Shown here piece by piece: positions 25,803 to 33,884 of a stretch of 64,000 bases of DNA; position 1 is the first letter of the stretch, and each line of letters opens with the position of its first letter. Source of the DNA: Lysobacterales bacterium. GTDB taxonomy: Bacteria > Pseudomonadota > Gammaproteobacteria > Xanthomonadales > SZUA-5. The position numbers and the translations under genes were made by a program. The notes under the pieces were generated by a model. The model saw only the letters and a program-made list of their open reading frames with translations, had not been told where the DNA came from and did no database searches. Where the stretch lies: positions 44,791 to 108,790 of the forward strand of contig JALHRS010000011.1 of the NCBI GenBank assembly GCA_022841325.1. Reading direction: 5' to 3'.

Positions 25803-27260
25803 ATGCCAGCGTCGCCTTGCACGGACACCATCGCCGCCATTGCCACGCCGGCCGGCGCCGGGGGCATCGGTGTGATCCGGGTTTCCGGGCCGCAGGCGCT
25901 GGCCATCGCGCAGCTGTTTCTGAAGCGCGAACCCAAGCCGCGCTTCGCCCACCATTGCCGCTTTCGTGACGACCACGGCGAGCTGATCGACGAAGGTCTG
26001 CTGATCGCCTTTCCGGCACCCAGGTCCTACACCGGCGAGGATGTCATCGAACTGCAGGCGCATGGTTCGCCGGTGCTGCTGGGCGTGTTGCTGCGACGCT
26101 GCCTGGAACTCGGTGCGAGGCTGGCGCGGCCCGGGGAATTCAGCGAGCGCGCCTTCCTCAACGACAAGCTCGATCTGGCCCAGGCCGAAGCCGTGGCCGA
26201 TCTGATTGCCGCCAGTTCCGAGAGCGCCGCGCGCGCCGCGCTGCGTTCGCTGGAGGGCGAGTTCAGCCAGCGCATCAATGCTCTGGCGCGTCAGCTCATC
26301 GATCTGCGCGTCTATGTCGAAGCGGCCATCGATTTCCCGGAAGAGGAAATCGACTTCCTGCGCAGCAGCGAAGTGCGCTCGCGCTTTGCCGTCATCGACA
26401 TGGCGCTGCACGAACTGCTGGCCGGCGCCCGCCGCGGTCAGCGCCTGCGCGACGGTCTGCGCGTGGTCATCCTCGGCGCCCCCAATGTTGGCAAGTCCAG
26501 CCTGCTCAATGCCCTGGCCGGGCACGACCGCGCCATCGTCACCGCCATCCCCGGCACCACCCGCGATGTACTGCACGAAGCGCTGAATGTCGACGGCCTG
26601 CAGATCACGGTGGTCGACACTGCCGGCCTGCGCCACACCGAGGACGAGGTGGAACGCGAGGGCATCCATCGTGCAGGGCGCGAAGCCCATCGGGCCGATC
26701 TGGTGTTGTGGGTGGTGGACAGCCGGGACTCGGGACTCGGGACAGGGGACTCGGGAGAGCAGAAACGGGACCCGGGACCCGGTACCGGGGACCCGGGGAA
26801 GCAGGAGCAGGGCAGCGGGCTGGCTGGGCATGCGCCCGATCGTGCGGAGCTCGAAGCCTTGGGTCTTGCGGCCGGCATTGCCACGCTGACGGTGCATAAC
26901 AAGATCGATCTGGGCACCGAGCCGGCGCGGGTTGAGCGCCGTGCCGATGGCGTCCATCTATGGCTCTCGGCCAGGCACGGCGAGGGCCTGGAGCTGCTGC
27001 GCCGCGCGCTGCTCGATCACGCTGGCCTCGGCGAGGGCAGCAGCGGCGATTTCAGCGCCCGCCTGCGCCACGTAGCCGCACTGGAGCGCTGCCAGGCACA
27101 ACTGGCAGCCGCCCGCGGGCACGCGCTGGACTCCGGACAGGGCGAACTCGCCGCCGAGGACCTGCGCCTGGCGCACGAGGCGCTGGGAGAGATCGTCGGC
27201 CGTTTTCGCAGCGATGATCTGCTGGGAGCGATCTTCAGCTCCTTCTGCATCGGAAAGTAG
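25803..27260 (+). CDS. mnmE: tRNA modification GTPase MnmE, with a repeat-derived insert in the G domain
   Basis: A 485-residue protein. The formyl-THF-binding N-terminus (DTIAAIATPAGAGGIGVIRV), the G1 loop (GAPNVGKSS near residue 225), the G2/G3 segment (PGTTRD, DTAG), the G4 motif NKID (near 365) and the C-terminal FCIGK with the catalytic Cys are all present. With MnmG it makes the 5-carboxymethylaminomethyl group on U34 of certain tRNAs. Between LVLWVVD and the NKID motif there is an extra Gly/Asp/Ser-rich stretch (about residues 306-342) encoded by 7-bp repeats gggactc and gggaccc (26727-26803). The frame stays open. Normal members run about 450-455 residues, so the length excess equals the insert. 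Confidence 0.95.
   Translation: MPASPCTDTIAAIATPAGAGGIGVIRVSGPQALAIAQLFLKREPKPRFAHHCRFRDDHGELIDEGLLIAFPAPRSYTGEDVIELQAHGSPVLLGVLLRRCLELGARLARPGEFSERAFLNDKLDLAQAEAVADLIAASSESAARAALRSLEGEFSQRINALARQLIDLRVYVEAAIDFPEEEIDFLRSSEVRSRFAVIDMALHELLAGARRGQRLRDGLRVVILGAPNVGKSSLLNALAGHDRAIVTAIPGTTRDVLHEALNVDGLQITVVDTAGLRHTEDEVEREGIHRAGREAHRADLVLWVVDSRDSGLGTGDSGEQKRDPGPGTGDPGKQEQGSGLAGHAPDRAELEALGLAAGIATLTVHNKIDLGTEPARVERRADGVHLWLSARHGEGLELLRRALLDHAGLGEGSSGDFSARLRHVAALERCQAQLAAARGHALDSGQGELAAEDLRLAHEALGEIVGRFRSDDLLGAIFSSFCIGK
26727..26803. repeat. 7-bp tandem repeats (gggactc / gggaccc) inside mnmE
   Basis: Two imperfect arrays, gggactcgggactcgggac and gggacccgggacccggtacc, lie in coding sequence and translate as Gly/Asp/Ser/Thr repeats. 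Each unit gained or lost would shift the reading frame. Confidence 0.85.
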
Positions 27261-27421
27261 CTCGATAAGGCCGCAGGCCGAGCTTGCCGCGCAGCGGCTC
27301 CCAGACGCTCTGCACCTCCGATCGGGCAGAATTCCTACAGCCAGGTCAGAATTTTCTGACTGCGCCACCACTGCCCGCGGACTAGACTTGTCACCAATGT
27401 CTGCCCAACTAGGCTCAAGCG

Positions 27422-27664
27422 ATGATTGATGTGCGCACCCTGGAAGAACTGTCCCAGCGCCTCGGCGCCATGCTGCCGGCTTCGGTCGGCGAGGCGCGCG
27501 AGGACCTCACCCGCAATTTCCGCAGCGCGCTGCAGGCCGGCCTGTCCCGACTGGATCTGGTCACCCGCGAGGAATTCGAAGTCCAGCGCCTGGTGCTGCG
27601 CCGCACCCGCGAGAAGCTGGAAGCGCTGGAGAAGCGCCTGGCGGAGCTGGAGAGCGCCGGCTAG
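27422..27664 (+). CDS. ubiK: Ubiquinone biosynthesis accessory factor UbiK
   Basis: An 80-residue protein of the BMFP/DUF526 family: IDVRTLEELSQRLGAMLPAS, then LVTREEFEVQRLVLRRTREK and a C-terminal coiled coil LEALEKRLAELES. UbiK forms a complex with UbiJ and helps aerobic ubiquinone synthesis. Length and the VTREEFxVQ motif are typical. ATG 27422 follows caagcg, a weak site. Its position just upstream of comM is the arrangement known in Xanthomonadales. Confidence 0.88.
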   Translation: MIDVRTLEELSQRLGAMLPASVGEAREDLTRNFRSALQAGLSRLDLVTREEFEVQRLVLRRTREKLEALEKRLAELESAG

Positions 27665-27667
27665 GGT

Positions 27668-27702
27668 TCTGGTTGTCGGTTGTCGGTTGTCGGTTGTCGG
27701 TA
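27668..27702. repeat. 7-bp tandem repeat (gttgtcg)n
   Basis: About four and a half copies of gttgtcg directly after ubiK. The reverse complement of the array at 19515. Confidence 0.9.
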
Positions 27703-27745
27703 CAAGCCGCATCGCGCGGTGGCGAGGACCGCGGCGCGCTGCTTC

Positions 27746-27767
27746 TGTGGGTCCAGACTTGTCTGGA
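27746..27767. repeat. Palindromic element, left arm only (copy 3)
   Basis: tgtgggtccagacttgtctg followed by ga matches the left arms at 12126 and 19416. The expected right arm (27795-27803) keeps only tccagaca, so this copy has decayed. Confidence 0.75.
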
Positions 27768-27824
27768 CGCTTCTACCAGCACCCATCCAAAAGCATCCAG
27801 ACAAAACCGCCACGACCAGGATCG

Positions 27825-27931
27825 GCGTCATTGCGAGGAGCGCAGCGACGAAGCAATCCAGAACCCAGCCACGGCAGCGCGCCAGCGCCTGGATTGCTTC
27901 CCCCGGATCAAGTCCGGGGTCGCAATGACGC
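27825..27931. repeat. ~100-bp inverted-repeat element, full copy
   Basis: Starts gcgtcattgcgaggagcgca and ends ggggtcgcaatgacgc, with internal gaagcaatccag and ctggattgcttc. Same orientation as the copy at 19228. Confidence 0.85.
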
Positions 27932-27959
27932 CCGGCTGGGTAGCTGCCCTCAAAATGCG

Positions 27960-27988
27960 GTAACCAACAACCAACAACCAACAACCCG
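27960..27988. repeat. 7-bp tandem repeat (ccaacaa)n
   Basis: Four copies of the heptamer ccaacaa just before comM. With the three preceding repeats it fills the 339-base ubiK-comM gap. Confidence 0.85.
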
Positions 27989-28003
27989 AACAGGAGCCCG
28001 ACC

Positions 28004-29050
28004 ATGTCGCTGGCTGTGGTGTACACGCGCGCCGAAGATGGGGTCCAGGCGCCGCTGGTCACGGTGGAGGTGCACCTGTCCGGTGGTTTGCCGGGGCTGG
28101 CCATCGTTGGCCTGCCGGAAGCCGAGGTGCGGGAAAGTCGCGATCGGGTGCGGGCGGCGCTGATCAATTCGGCCTTCGAGGTGCCGCAGCAGAAGATGAC
28201 GGTGAATCTGGCGCCCGCGGATCTGCCCAAGGAGGGTGGTCGTTTCGATCTGCCCATCGCCATCGGTGTGCTGGCGGCCTCGCGCCAGTTGCCGGCTGAA
28301 GCCGTGGCGCGCTATGAATTCATTGCCGAACTGGCGCTGTCGGGCGAGCTGCGCTCGGTGCGCGGTGCGCTGCCGGCCGTGCTGCGCGCCCTGGAGCAGG
28401 GGCGCATCCCGATCGTGCCGCGCGGCAATGCCACCGAAGCCGGACTGGTGGCCAACGGTGCGGCGCTGTCGGCCAGCAGTCTGCTCGAAGTGGCGGCGCA
28501 TCTGCGCGGTCGCCACAGTTTGCCCAGTTGCCCAGCGCCTGGGCCCAGCCTCGGCGAAATCATCAACGGTCTGGATCTGGCCGATGTCCGGGGTCAGCTC
28601 GCCGCCCGGCGCGCCCTCGAAGTGGCCGCGGCCGGGGCCCACAATCTGCTGATGGTGGGGCCGCCAGGCAGCGGCAAGACCATGCTGGCCAGCCGCCTGC
28701 CGGGCGTACTGCCGCCGCTGGCCGACGATGAGGCGCTGGAAGTGGCGGCCATCAGTTCCATCACCGGCGCCGGCGTTGATCCCGTCGCCTGGCGCCAGCG
28801 CCCCTTCCGGGCGCCGCACCACACTGCTTCCAGTGTGGCTCTGGCCGGTGGCGGCGGCCATCCGCGCCCCGGAGAAGTCTCCCTGGCGCATCACGGCGTG
28901 CTGTTCCTCGATGAGTTGACCGAGTGGAACCGCAGCGTGCTCGAGGTGCTGCGCGAGCCCATGGAATCGGGCCGCATCATCATTTCCAGGGCGGCCCGAC
29001 AGTCGGAATTTCCGGCACGTTTCCAGCTGGTGGCTGCGATGAATCCCTGA
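28004..29050 (+). pseudogene. comM: 5' part of comM (YifB, MCM-like helicase), interrupted by the island
   Basis: The first 348 residues of a ComM/YifB protein (family length about 500). Seen: the start [17 protein letters not shown], the Lon-protease-like N-terminal domain with [19 protein letters not shown], the Walker [21 protein letters not shown] near residue 219, the [10 protein letters not shown] segment and Walker B LFLDEL. It stops right after FQLVAAMNP, where intact proteins continue with CPCG. ComM is a hexameric helicase needed for branch migration in natural transformation, so transformation may be impaired. The stop codon TGA at 29048-29050 is made by the incoming DNA. The 3' part is not in the window. 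Confidence 0.9.
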
Positions 29051-30573
29051 AGTTGCGTTGCTCTTTTACTACCCTTTCCGGAGGGTGGTAGGGAGGGATC
29101 GCCTCCCTGCATGGGATTGGTCGGCGGGTTGCCGGGGTTGAATAGGAGTGCAATCTCAACCTCGCCATCGCCAACTATGATTCGATCAACGATGGTTTCC
29201 ACGATCCGGCGCTTGTCGTCCGGAAGCAGGGTTGCCCAGCGATCAAACAGGTCGCGAGCCTCCCCTAACACTTCCGCTTGCGACAGTAGCGCTATCCGCA
29301 GGGCATCTCGGCGTCCTTCAATCTGCGGCAGTTCGGCGTCGATCTGCTGCAAGCGTTCGGCAAGCCCGGTGTTACGGGTGCGGAAGCCAAGTTTGTCAAT
29401 CGAGCCGCTCTGGTACAGGTCATAGAGCCGATCGGACTCTTCTGTCAGTTTCCGTTGTTCGCGGAGCAAAGTTGCCAGGAGCTTTTCCTGATCTTGCAGT
29501 CGCTCATTGCCTTGGGCGATGTGTTGGTCAATCTCCCTCGCTGAGTACACGAAGCCCCGCAACTGCTCCTGAAAGATGGCCTCCAGATCATCAGTCGGAA
29601 TCTTGTTTCGGCACTTGAAGCAGATGTACTTGGATGACGTCTGCGGCACATACATCTTATTGCCGCAGGCGCAAAACACTAAGCCGGCGAACAAGTGCAC
29701 TACGCGCTTGGTCGATCGAACGCCTTTAGATCGATTCCCGGCAATGAGCGCATTGCAGGCCTCCCAGAGGTCCACCGAGACCACTGGTTCAACCGGAACA
29801 TGAACCCATTCATCCTTGGGCTTAGTCACCCAGGCGCCGCCGTTCTTCGTCGACTTGGTGTAGTTGGCCAGTCGAACACCCTTGGCAGTTGAGTCCGTCA
29901 ACAGGCGGGAAAGGGTGGTGTCAGACCACCGTGCGCCGTTCCTGGTGCGGAAGCCCCGCTCATTCAGGATTCGCGCTACCGTCTTGAAGCGCCGGTGTTC
30001 GAGGAACAGCTCATACATCAGCTTCCGAATCGGGGCTTCAGTCGGATCGACCACCATTGCGCCGTCTTGCCACTTGTATCCAAATGGCGCGGCTCCGCCA
30101 AGAGGCTTACCCAGCTTCGCGCGGATCGGCACTGAGGCCGACACCCGCTCGGCAATCTCATCCCGTTCCCACTGCGCCATGGCGGCGATCATGGTGTAGA
30201 AAAGGCGGCCAGCAGGCGTCGACGTGTCAATTGACTCAGCTAGTGATACGAGGTCGGCGTTGTGCTCGCGAAAGACGTCAGCAAAGTCGAGCAGTTCTCG
30301 GGTGTTCCGGGCCAGCCGCGCGAGCTTGGAGAACAGCAGTCCGGATATGCGACCACTGCGCACGTCGGCCAACATCCGCTTGGTTTCCGGATGCTCCTTG
30401 ACGGTCTTGCCGGAGACAGCATCGAGCCGGTAGACATCGACCACGCGCCAGCCCTTTAGCTCGGCATACATGCGCGCTCGCGCCTCGTGGTGCTCCGGAC
30501 TTTCGCCCTTGACCTGATCTTCAGTCGAGACGCGCAGCCAAATGGCGACTTGCTTGTGTTCCTGGGGCTTCAC
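28891..30573 (-). CDS. Large serine recombinase (integrase), island left end
   Basis: A 560-residue protein. GTG 30573 follows gggagg. The resolvase domain begins [17 protein letters not shown] with catalytic Ser16 and continues with [20 protein letters not shown]. The recombinase domain ([20 protein letters not shown]) and zinc ribbon ([12 protein letters not shown]...CFKC, about 298-320) are followed by a long coiled coil. It integrates the island by a single crossover through a phosphoserine-DNA link. The last ~53 residues (from about [16 protein letters not shown]) are translated from the antisense of comM, so the protein's tail changes when the element excises. Its 3' end points toward the junction at 29050. 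Confidence 0.93.
   Translation of the reverse strand: MKPQEHKQVAIWLRVSTEDQVKGESPEHHEARARMYAELKGWRVVDVYRLDAVSGKTVKEHPETKRMLADVRSGRISGLLFSKLARLARNTRELLDFADVFREHNADLVSLAESIDTSTPAGRLFYTMIAAMAQWERDEIAERVSASVPIRAKLGKPLGGAAPFGYKWQDGAMVVDPTEAPIRKLMYELFLEHRRFKTVARILNERGFRTRNGARWSDTTLSRLLTDSTAKGVRLANYTKSTKNGGAWVTKPKDEWVHVPVEPVVSVDLWEACNALIAGNRSKGVRSTKRVVHLFAGLVFCACGNKMYVPQTSSKYICFKCRNKIPTDDLEAIFQEQLRGFVYSAREIDQHIAQGNERLQDQEKLLATLLREQRKLTEESDRLYDLYQSGSIDKLGFRTRNTGLAERLQQIDAELPQIEGRRDALRIALLSQAEVLGEARDLFDRWATLLPDDKRRIVETIVDRIIVGDGEVEIALLFNPGNPPTNPMQGGDPSLPPSGKGSKRATQLQGFIAATSWKRAGNSDCRAALEMMMRPDSMGSRSTSSTLRFHSVNSSRNSTP
29033..29055. other. Left attachment junction (attL) of the island
   Basis: Host sequence ggctgcgatgaatccc joins island sequence at about 29047-29050. 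Since intact comM must continue with a Cys codon (TGY) after CCC, the shared core may include the bases TG at 29048-29049. The recombinase gene runs leftward across this point. The partner attR would flank the remaining comM sequence beyond the right edge. Confidence 0.65.
29068..29108. other. Inverted repeats beside the attachment junction
   Basis: actaccct...agggtggt (29068-29089) and agggagg...cctccct (29090-29108) are two adjacent dyads within 60 bases of the junction, inside the recombinase's 3' coding end. Their place fits recognition sequences of a large serine recombinase, but that is inference. Confidence 0.4.
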
Positions 30574-30612
30574 GGCAGCCTCCCAAGTATCAATCTAGAG
30601 CGAAAGGACTAG

Positions 30613-30771
30613 CTATTTCGCGGCCAGCTTGGCCCGCAACTCCTTGATCACGGCATCGCGCGCCTTTACCTCCGCATCTTTTGCTTTCAGCTTCGCTTCG
30701 AGCACCTTTTTCTCAGCCACTAGCCGAGCTTCACGAAGCGAGTAGTTTTCATCCCCAGTCTTGCGCGGCAT
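30613..30771 (-). CDS. 52-residue coiled-coil protein beside the recombinase
   Basis: ATG 30771 to TAG 30613 encodes MPRKTGDENYSLREARLVAE and then an almost unbroken charged helix of Lys, Ala and Glu (KVLEAKLKAKDAEVKARDAV). The regular heptad pattern predicts a coiled coil. It lies 39 bases upstream of the recombinase start, on the same strand, and is likely cotranscribed. Because the recombinase has its own coiled coil, which in this family controls synapsis and directionality, a partner role is attractive but unproven. Confidence 0.6.
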   Translation of the reverse strand: MPRKTGDENYSLREARLVAEKKVLEAKLKAKDAEVKARDAVIKELRAKLAAK

Positions 30772-30926
30772 GCGAGTACACCTTACCCATATTGTGTCAC
30801 AATTCTATCTTAGCTTCGGCCATAGATGCAGACTAGTTGCGCCAAGTCGCTCGATCGCAAGCGCTCGCCTTGGCGCGATCGCGGACTCTTTCTTGCGATC
30901 AATTGCAGCACCCTGGCGCAGGCGGC

Positions 30927-31463
30927 TTAGGCGAGTTCGTCTGGCTGAAGAGGACTTGGTACGCCTCGAGTGCCGTAGTACACCAACCCCAGGGCCGCGG
31001 CATCGAAAAGACTTTGCCGCGGATCGGCCGACATCCAAGCCTTGCGCAGGCGCGGTAGCCGGTGGGCGAAGGCGGGTATCTGCTGGCTGACCGCCTTGGC
31101 AATTTCGTACTTCGTGCTGGCGCCGCAGCCATCAAAGTGATTCTTGACCGCCTCTTGCGAGAAGCGATACAGCTCAACGTATTCAGTCACCGCCAGGTGG
31201 GTCAGCATGCGATAGAGTTTCCGAATACGGGAACTGCGCCGGTAACGTCGTTCATGAGTGTCTTCGATCACCATCGCCTCGGGACGATAGCGATCGATCA
31301 GTTCCTTGATCGCTTCGAGACTGCGGACGTTGCGGTGCTTCTCTTTGATTTCTCGGACACCCCAGTCGTAGGGACTGTCCGGGCCTTCAAACAACACGAA
31401 GGCAAAGCCACGGCTGAATGGATAAACCGCCAAAACGGGGTTCTCGTAGTACTCGCCACTCAT
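30927..31463 (-). CDS. RuvC-like (RNase H fold) protein
   Basis: A 178-residue protein with the strand pattern of RuvC-like resolvases: VLAVYPFSRGFAFVLFEGP, then AMVIEDTHERR, and finally SADPRQSLFDAAALGLVYYG. The second (E67) and last (D147, D154) acidic positions are present. In the first strand, where RuvC proteins have Asp before Pro (GIDPG), this one has Tyr14 (AVYPF). It may therefore have lost nuclease activity or use another residue. The start overlaps the stop of the XRE regulator gene (ATGA), so it is translationally coupled. Confidence 0.6.
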   Translation of the reverse strand: MSGEYYENPVLAVYPFSRGFAFVLFEGPDSPYDWGVREIKEKHRNVRSLEAIKELIDRYRPEAMVIEDTHERRYRRSSRIRKLYRMLTHLAVTEYVELYRFSQEAVKNHFDGCGASTKYEIAKAVSQQIPAFAHRLPRLRKAWMSADPRQSLFDAAALGLVYYGTRGVPSPLQPDELA

Positions 31464-31828
31464 ACAGCCTTGGTTAGATGGGGTTTTCGCACGGCCCGAG
31501 CCAGAGCTAGACTAAACAGCTCACGCTTGCGAATTCCCGAAGGACTGGTAGTGTTCTTGAGCGCCTCGTCCATCCGATACATATTCCGCATGACCTCCTC
31601 CTCTGCAAGGGTATAGGCGTCTGGGAACATGGTCGAGGGGGGAACCCCAAAGATGGCTTGGCAGGCAAGCGCGACCTCAACTTTTGGGGCGCGTTTGCTG
31701 TTTTCGTAACGACTGACTTGCATGCTACTGACGGTGCCAATAATCCAAGCCAGTTCTTTTTGAGTGAGACTCCAGTTGCGCCGCAAGGTCCGCAAATAGC
31801 ACCGGTTGCGAAGAATTTGTTTTTGCAT
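31460..31828 (-). CDS. XRE-family regulator
   Basis: A 122-residue protein with an N-terminal helix-turn-helix: RTLRRNWSLTQKELAWIIGT, then VSSMQVSRYENSKRAPKVEV. The C-terminal half (TMFPDAYTLAEEEVMRNMYR and onward) is helical. First gene of a two-gene unit with the RuvC-like protein. An inverted repeat (gcttctg...cagaagc, 31839-31864) lies 11 bases before its start and could be its own operator. The ribosome site is weak. Confidence 0.85.
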   Translation of the reverse strand: MQKQILRNRCYLRTLRRNWSLTQKELAWIIGTVSSMQVSRYENSKRAPKVEVALACQAIFGVPPSTMFPDAYTLAEEEVMRNMYRMDEALKNTTSPSGIRKRELFSLALARAVRKPHLTKAV

Positions 31829-31838
31829 ATTAATTAGG

Positions 31839-31864
31839 GCTTCTGCTGGTTACTAATCAGAAGC
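31839..31864. promoter_or_regulatory. Inverted repeat before the XRE gene
   Basis: gcttctg at 31839-31845 and cagaagc at 31858-31864 are perfect 7-base arms with 12 bases between them, in the leader of the XRE gene. A candidate autoregulatory operator. The remainder of the 304-base gap up to 32132 shows no gene. Confidence 0.45.
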
Positions 31865-32100
31865 TTCTTAATTGTCCTCCCAGTGGGTCGGAATCGAAAG
31901 TGGTAAAAACGGTCCATGGTGGACAATGAAAGGGACGTGGGGAGATAGGGACGAGAAAGTGGTGCAGTCGGCGGAGGACGGAATAGAAATATCGATGCTT
32001 TCTGCGGAATCACAAGTGACGACCTGAGTGGTTCAGCTCGTCCCTAAGTCCCTACGTCCTAAACACATCCGCTTGAGGGACGGAACGAATAGTAGATAAG

Positions 32101-32127
32101 AAAAGCCCTCCCAGTTTGCGGGAGGGC
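32101..32127 (-). terminator. Rho-independent terminator of the DUF2958 unit
   Basis: Stem gccctccc/gggagggc (32105-32112, 32120-32127) followed on the minus strand by ttttctt. It lies just after the DUF2958 stop codon. Confidence 0.85.
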
Positions 32128-32132
32128 GTTGG

Positions 32133-32444
32133 TTACAGCTTGAGTTCACTGAATCGTTGAGGCTGGAAATGGCGATCGCTTTCGATATGAGGTACACGGG
32201 TCCCTCGTAGAGTAATTTCGGCAAGTTCACGGATGCTGATGTAGCCCCATTCATCACCGCCAAGGCCGGTCACATACCCGAAGGCCTGTTCGTCCTCGGG
32301 ATCGTACTCAGTCAGATACCACGTACCGGAACCGAAGGCGTTGAAGAGCTTCATCACCACAAGCTTGTCCTCAACTGGTTCTTGGCTATATATCGGATAG
32401 CAAGCCATCCGCCGCTTCACCTCATCGATAAGCTTCTGGTTCAT
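32133..32444 (-). CDS. DUF2958 domain protein
   Basis: A 103-residue protein matching the DUF2958 pattern: VVMKLFNAFGSGTWYLTEYD, then FGYVTGLGGDEWGYISIREL and the closing RVPHIESDRHF. DUF2958 proteins are small, soluble and almost always found on plasmids and integrative elements, with no known activity. Its start overlaps the stop of the upstream 67-residue ORF (ATGA). A clean terminator follows. Confidence 0.8.
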   Translation of the reverse strand: MNQKLIDEVKRRMACYPIYSQEPVEDKLVVMKLFNAFGSGTWYLTEYDPEDEQAFGYVTGLGGDEWGYISIRELAEITLRGTRVPHIESDRHFQPQRFSELKL

Positions 32445-32644
32445 AGAAGCCCCCGTCCTGCGAAGCTGACCATAGACGCTTCCGGTACCGTAGCTGCCTG
32501 ATGCAGGTCATTGGGGCACGCCGTTGACATCTCCCTGCGAGATTCGATGTCCAGATGGCGCATAGGCAACCATCTGGCATCAGCCGGGCCGGAAATAACA
32601 TGTTGGCGCACAAAGCGCCGATCACACTCTCGGAACTCACGCAT
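32441..32644 (-). CDS. Short hypothetical protein coupled to DUF2958
   Basis: A 67-residue ORF starting MREFRECDRRFVRQHVISGP; ATG 32644 has GGGAGA seven bases upstream, and its TGA overlaps the ATG of the DUF2958 gene. The start signal and overlap are the main support. The sequence (Arg-rich, one Cys) matches no family I know; the region is also open in another frame, so caution is needed. Confidence 0.45.
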   Translation of the reverse strand: MREFRECDRRFVRQHVISGPADARWLPMRHLDIESRREMSTACPNDLHQAATVPEASMVSFAGRGLL

Positions 32645-32972
32645 AGCAGTTCTCCCATTGGCGAAAAAAGCCGACGACACCTGTCGCAGGCTTCAGATCG
32701 CCATGGAGCTGCTACCTATTCGTAGCACGTCCAGGCGCTTTGTCAAAGTTCGTTGCGGACTATTCGAACGCGGTCAGTTCGAACCGGTTGCCGTTGCCGT
32801 ACGAGCCGTTGGATAGGAAGCATGGCCCATGAGTTCGGATAGGCTGCTGACGCTCCTGGGCTTGGGCGAGGGATATTGCAACGTACCTTTGCAAACGCCT
32901 ATTGATTCGGGCGAATCCGTCCCGATATTAGTCGAACGTGCGAGGGCTTCACCTCGCCTTTAGGAGCAGAAA
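32645..32972. other. Regulatory-looking gap with small dyads
   Basis: 328 bases with no supported gene. It contains ttcgaac repeated 15 bases apart (32763 and 32778, each centred on the palindrome ttcgaa) and the dyad gattcgggcgaatc (32904-32917). These may be operator sites for the divergent units on either side. Confidence 0.35.
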
Positions 32973-33153
32973 ATGCCAGATGATCTGAAGCGGAGGACCA
33001 GAAGATCCCTTAGAAATCAATCTCAAGGAGGTGTGGGAGGTACGCTACTGGACAAAAGCCCTTGACGTCACCGAGTCGACTCTCAAGAAAGCAGTGGCAG
33101 CCGTAGGTGTTCGGGTGGTGGACGTTCGTAAGTGGCTTGCCAAGCAAGAATGA
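32973..33153 (+). pseudogene. Frameshifted DUF3606 family gene
   Basis: ATG 32973, after a good taggag site, starts MPDDLKRR, but the rest of the family sequence continues in the next frame from about 32998: PEDPLEINLKEVWEVRYWTK and then LDVTESTLKKAVAAVG. This is the DUF3606 pattern (EVRYW...V....L..AV..VG). One base must be gained or lost near 32990-33000 to join them. Either a real pseudogene or a sequencing error. DUF3606 proteins are about 60 residues and of unknown function, frequent on mobile DNA. Confidence 0.6.
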
Positions 33154-33341
33154 CGGTCAAGCGGAATTCGCTAAAGGACGCGACAGAAGAACTCGCTGAC
33201 AACGGACTATTTACGAAACGTTTTCGCGGGTGCTTGACCTGTATGACCAAACCTTGCTCGTTTCGCGACTTGTGCGTCCCAATGATGACTCACTCAATTG
33301 GGTTCACGGCGTGGCCTATTTCAATGGATGTATTGCAGCCA

Positions 33342-33695
33342 TCAGGAACTCGACGCGGTACCTCCGTTGAACATTAAGTATGAAAACCCCACCTGATCAT
33401 GTTGCGGTGCGCACCAGATCAGAAGCCGTGATCGGCATGTGACAAAACCAAATTCCGGATTCCATAGGACCACAGTACGTTCGTTTCGAATGACTTCAGT
33501 GAACCGTTGTTTGGCACAGGCCGGATCCGGTAAGAGGAGACTGACCGAAAAGTGGCCTTCCTGAATGCCCTGAATGATCAATTCATGGATGAATACGGTA
33601 TCGCGCTCGGTCGCAGGGCGCACTCCGTAACGCCGCAAGCGGCGGCGGCGCCACCAGCGTGCACACTGAGCCAATATATGCCGGATACGTCGCAT
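33342..33695 (-). pseudogene. Possible truncated GNAT acetyltransferase
   Basis: A 117-residue ORF. The first half after a basic leader (GVRPATERDTVFIHELIIQG and EGHFSVSLL) resembles the first strand and helix of a GNAT domain. The expected acetyl-CoA loop (R/QxxGxG/A) is missing and the second half is unlike any GNAT. It looks like the 5' remnant of an acetyltransferase gene or a misassigned frame. The arginine-rich leader may be an upstream extension. Confidence 0.35.
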
Positions 33696-33884
33696 CTATC
33701 TACCCACAGTTATCCGCCAGTTTCGCCTGCGCGGGTCAATTTGGCAATAAGGCGGGCTCGATTTACATATGTCTTGGCCGTCGTTGAAGAATAATCATCT
33801 TCCTCTGGTATGAAAAATCAAGAGAACGAAAGGGCTGGGCTCTTCGCTTCAGCCACAAAGGTCTGGAGAGTGCAGTCTCGACGT

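Noticed and set aside
28004..29050. comM break as a simple frameshift
   Set aside because: No continuation of ComM (CPCG and onward) appears in any frame after 29050; instead a serine recombinase gene begins, so it is an insertion.
33132..33377. 81-residue rightward ORF after the DUF3606 remnant
   Set aside because: Begins inside the DUF3606 frame, lacks a ribosome site and shows no recognisable domain. Probably chance.
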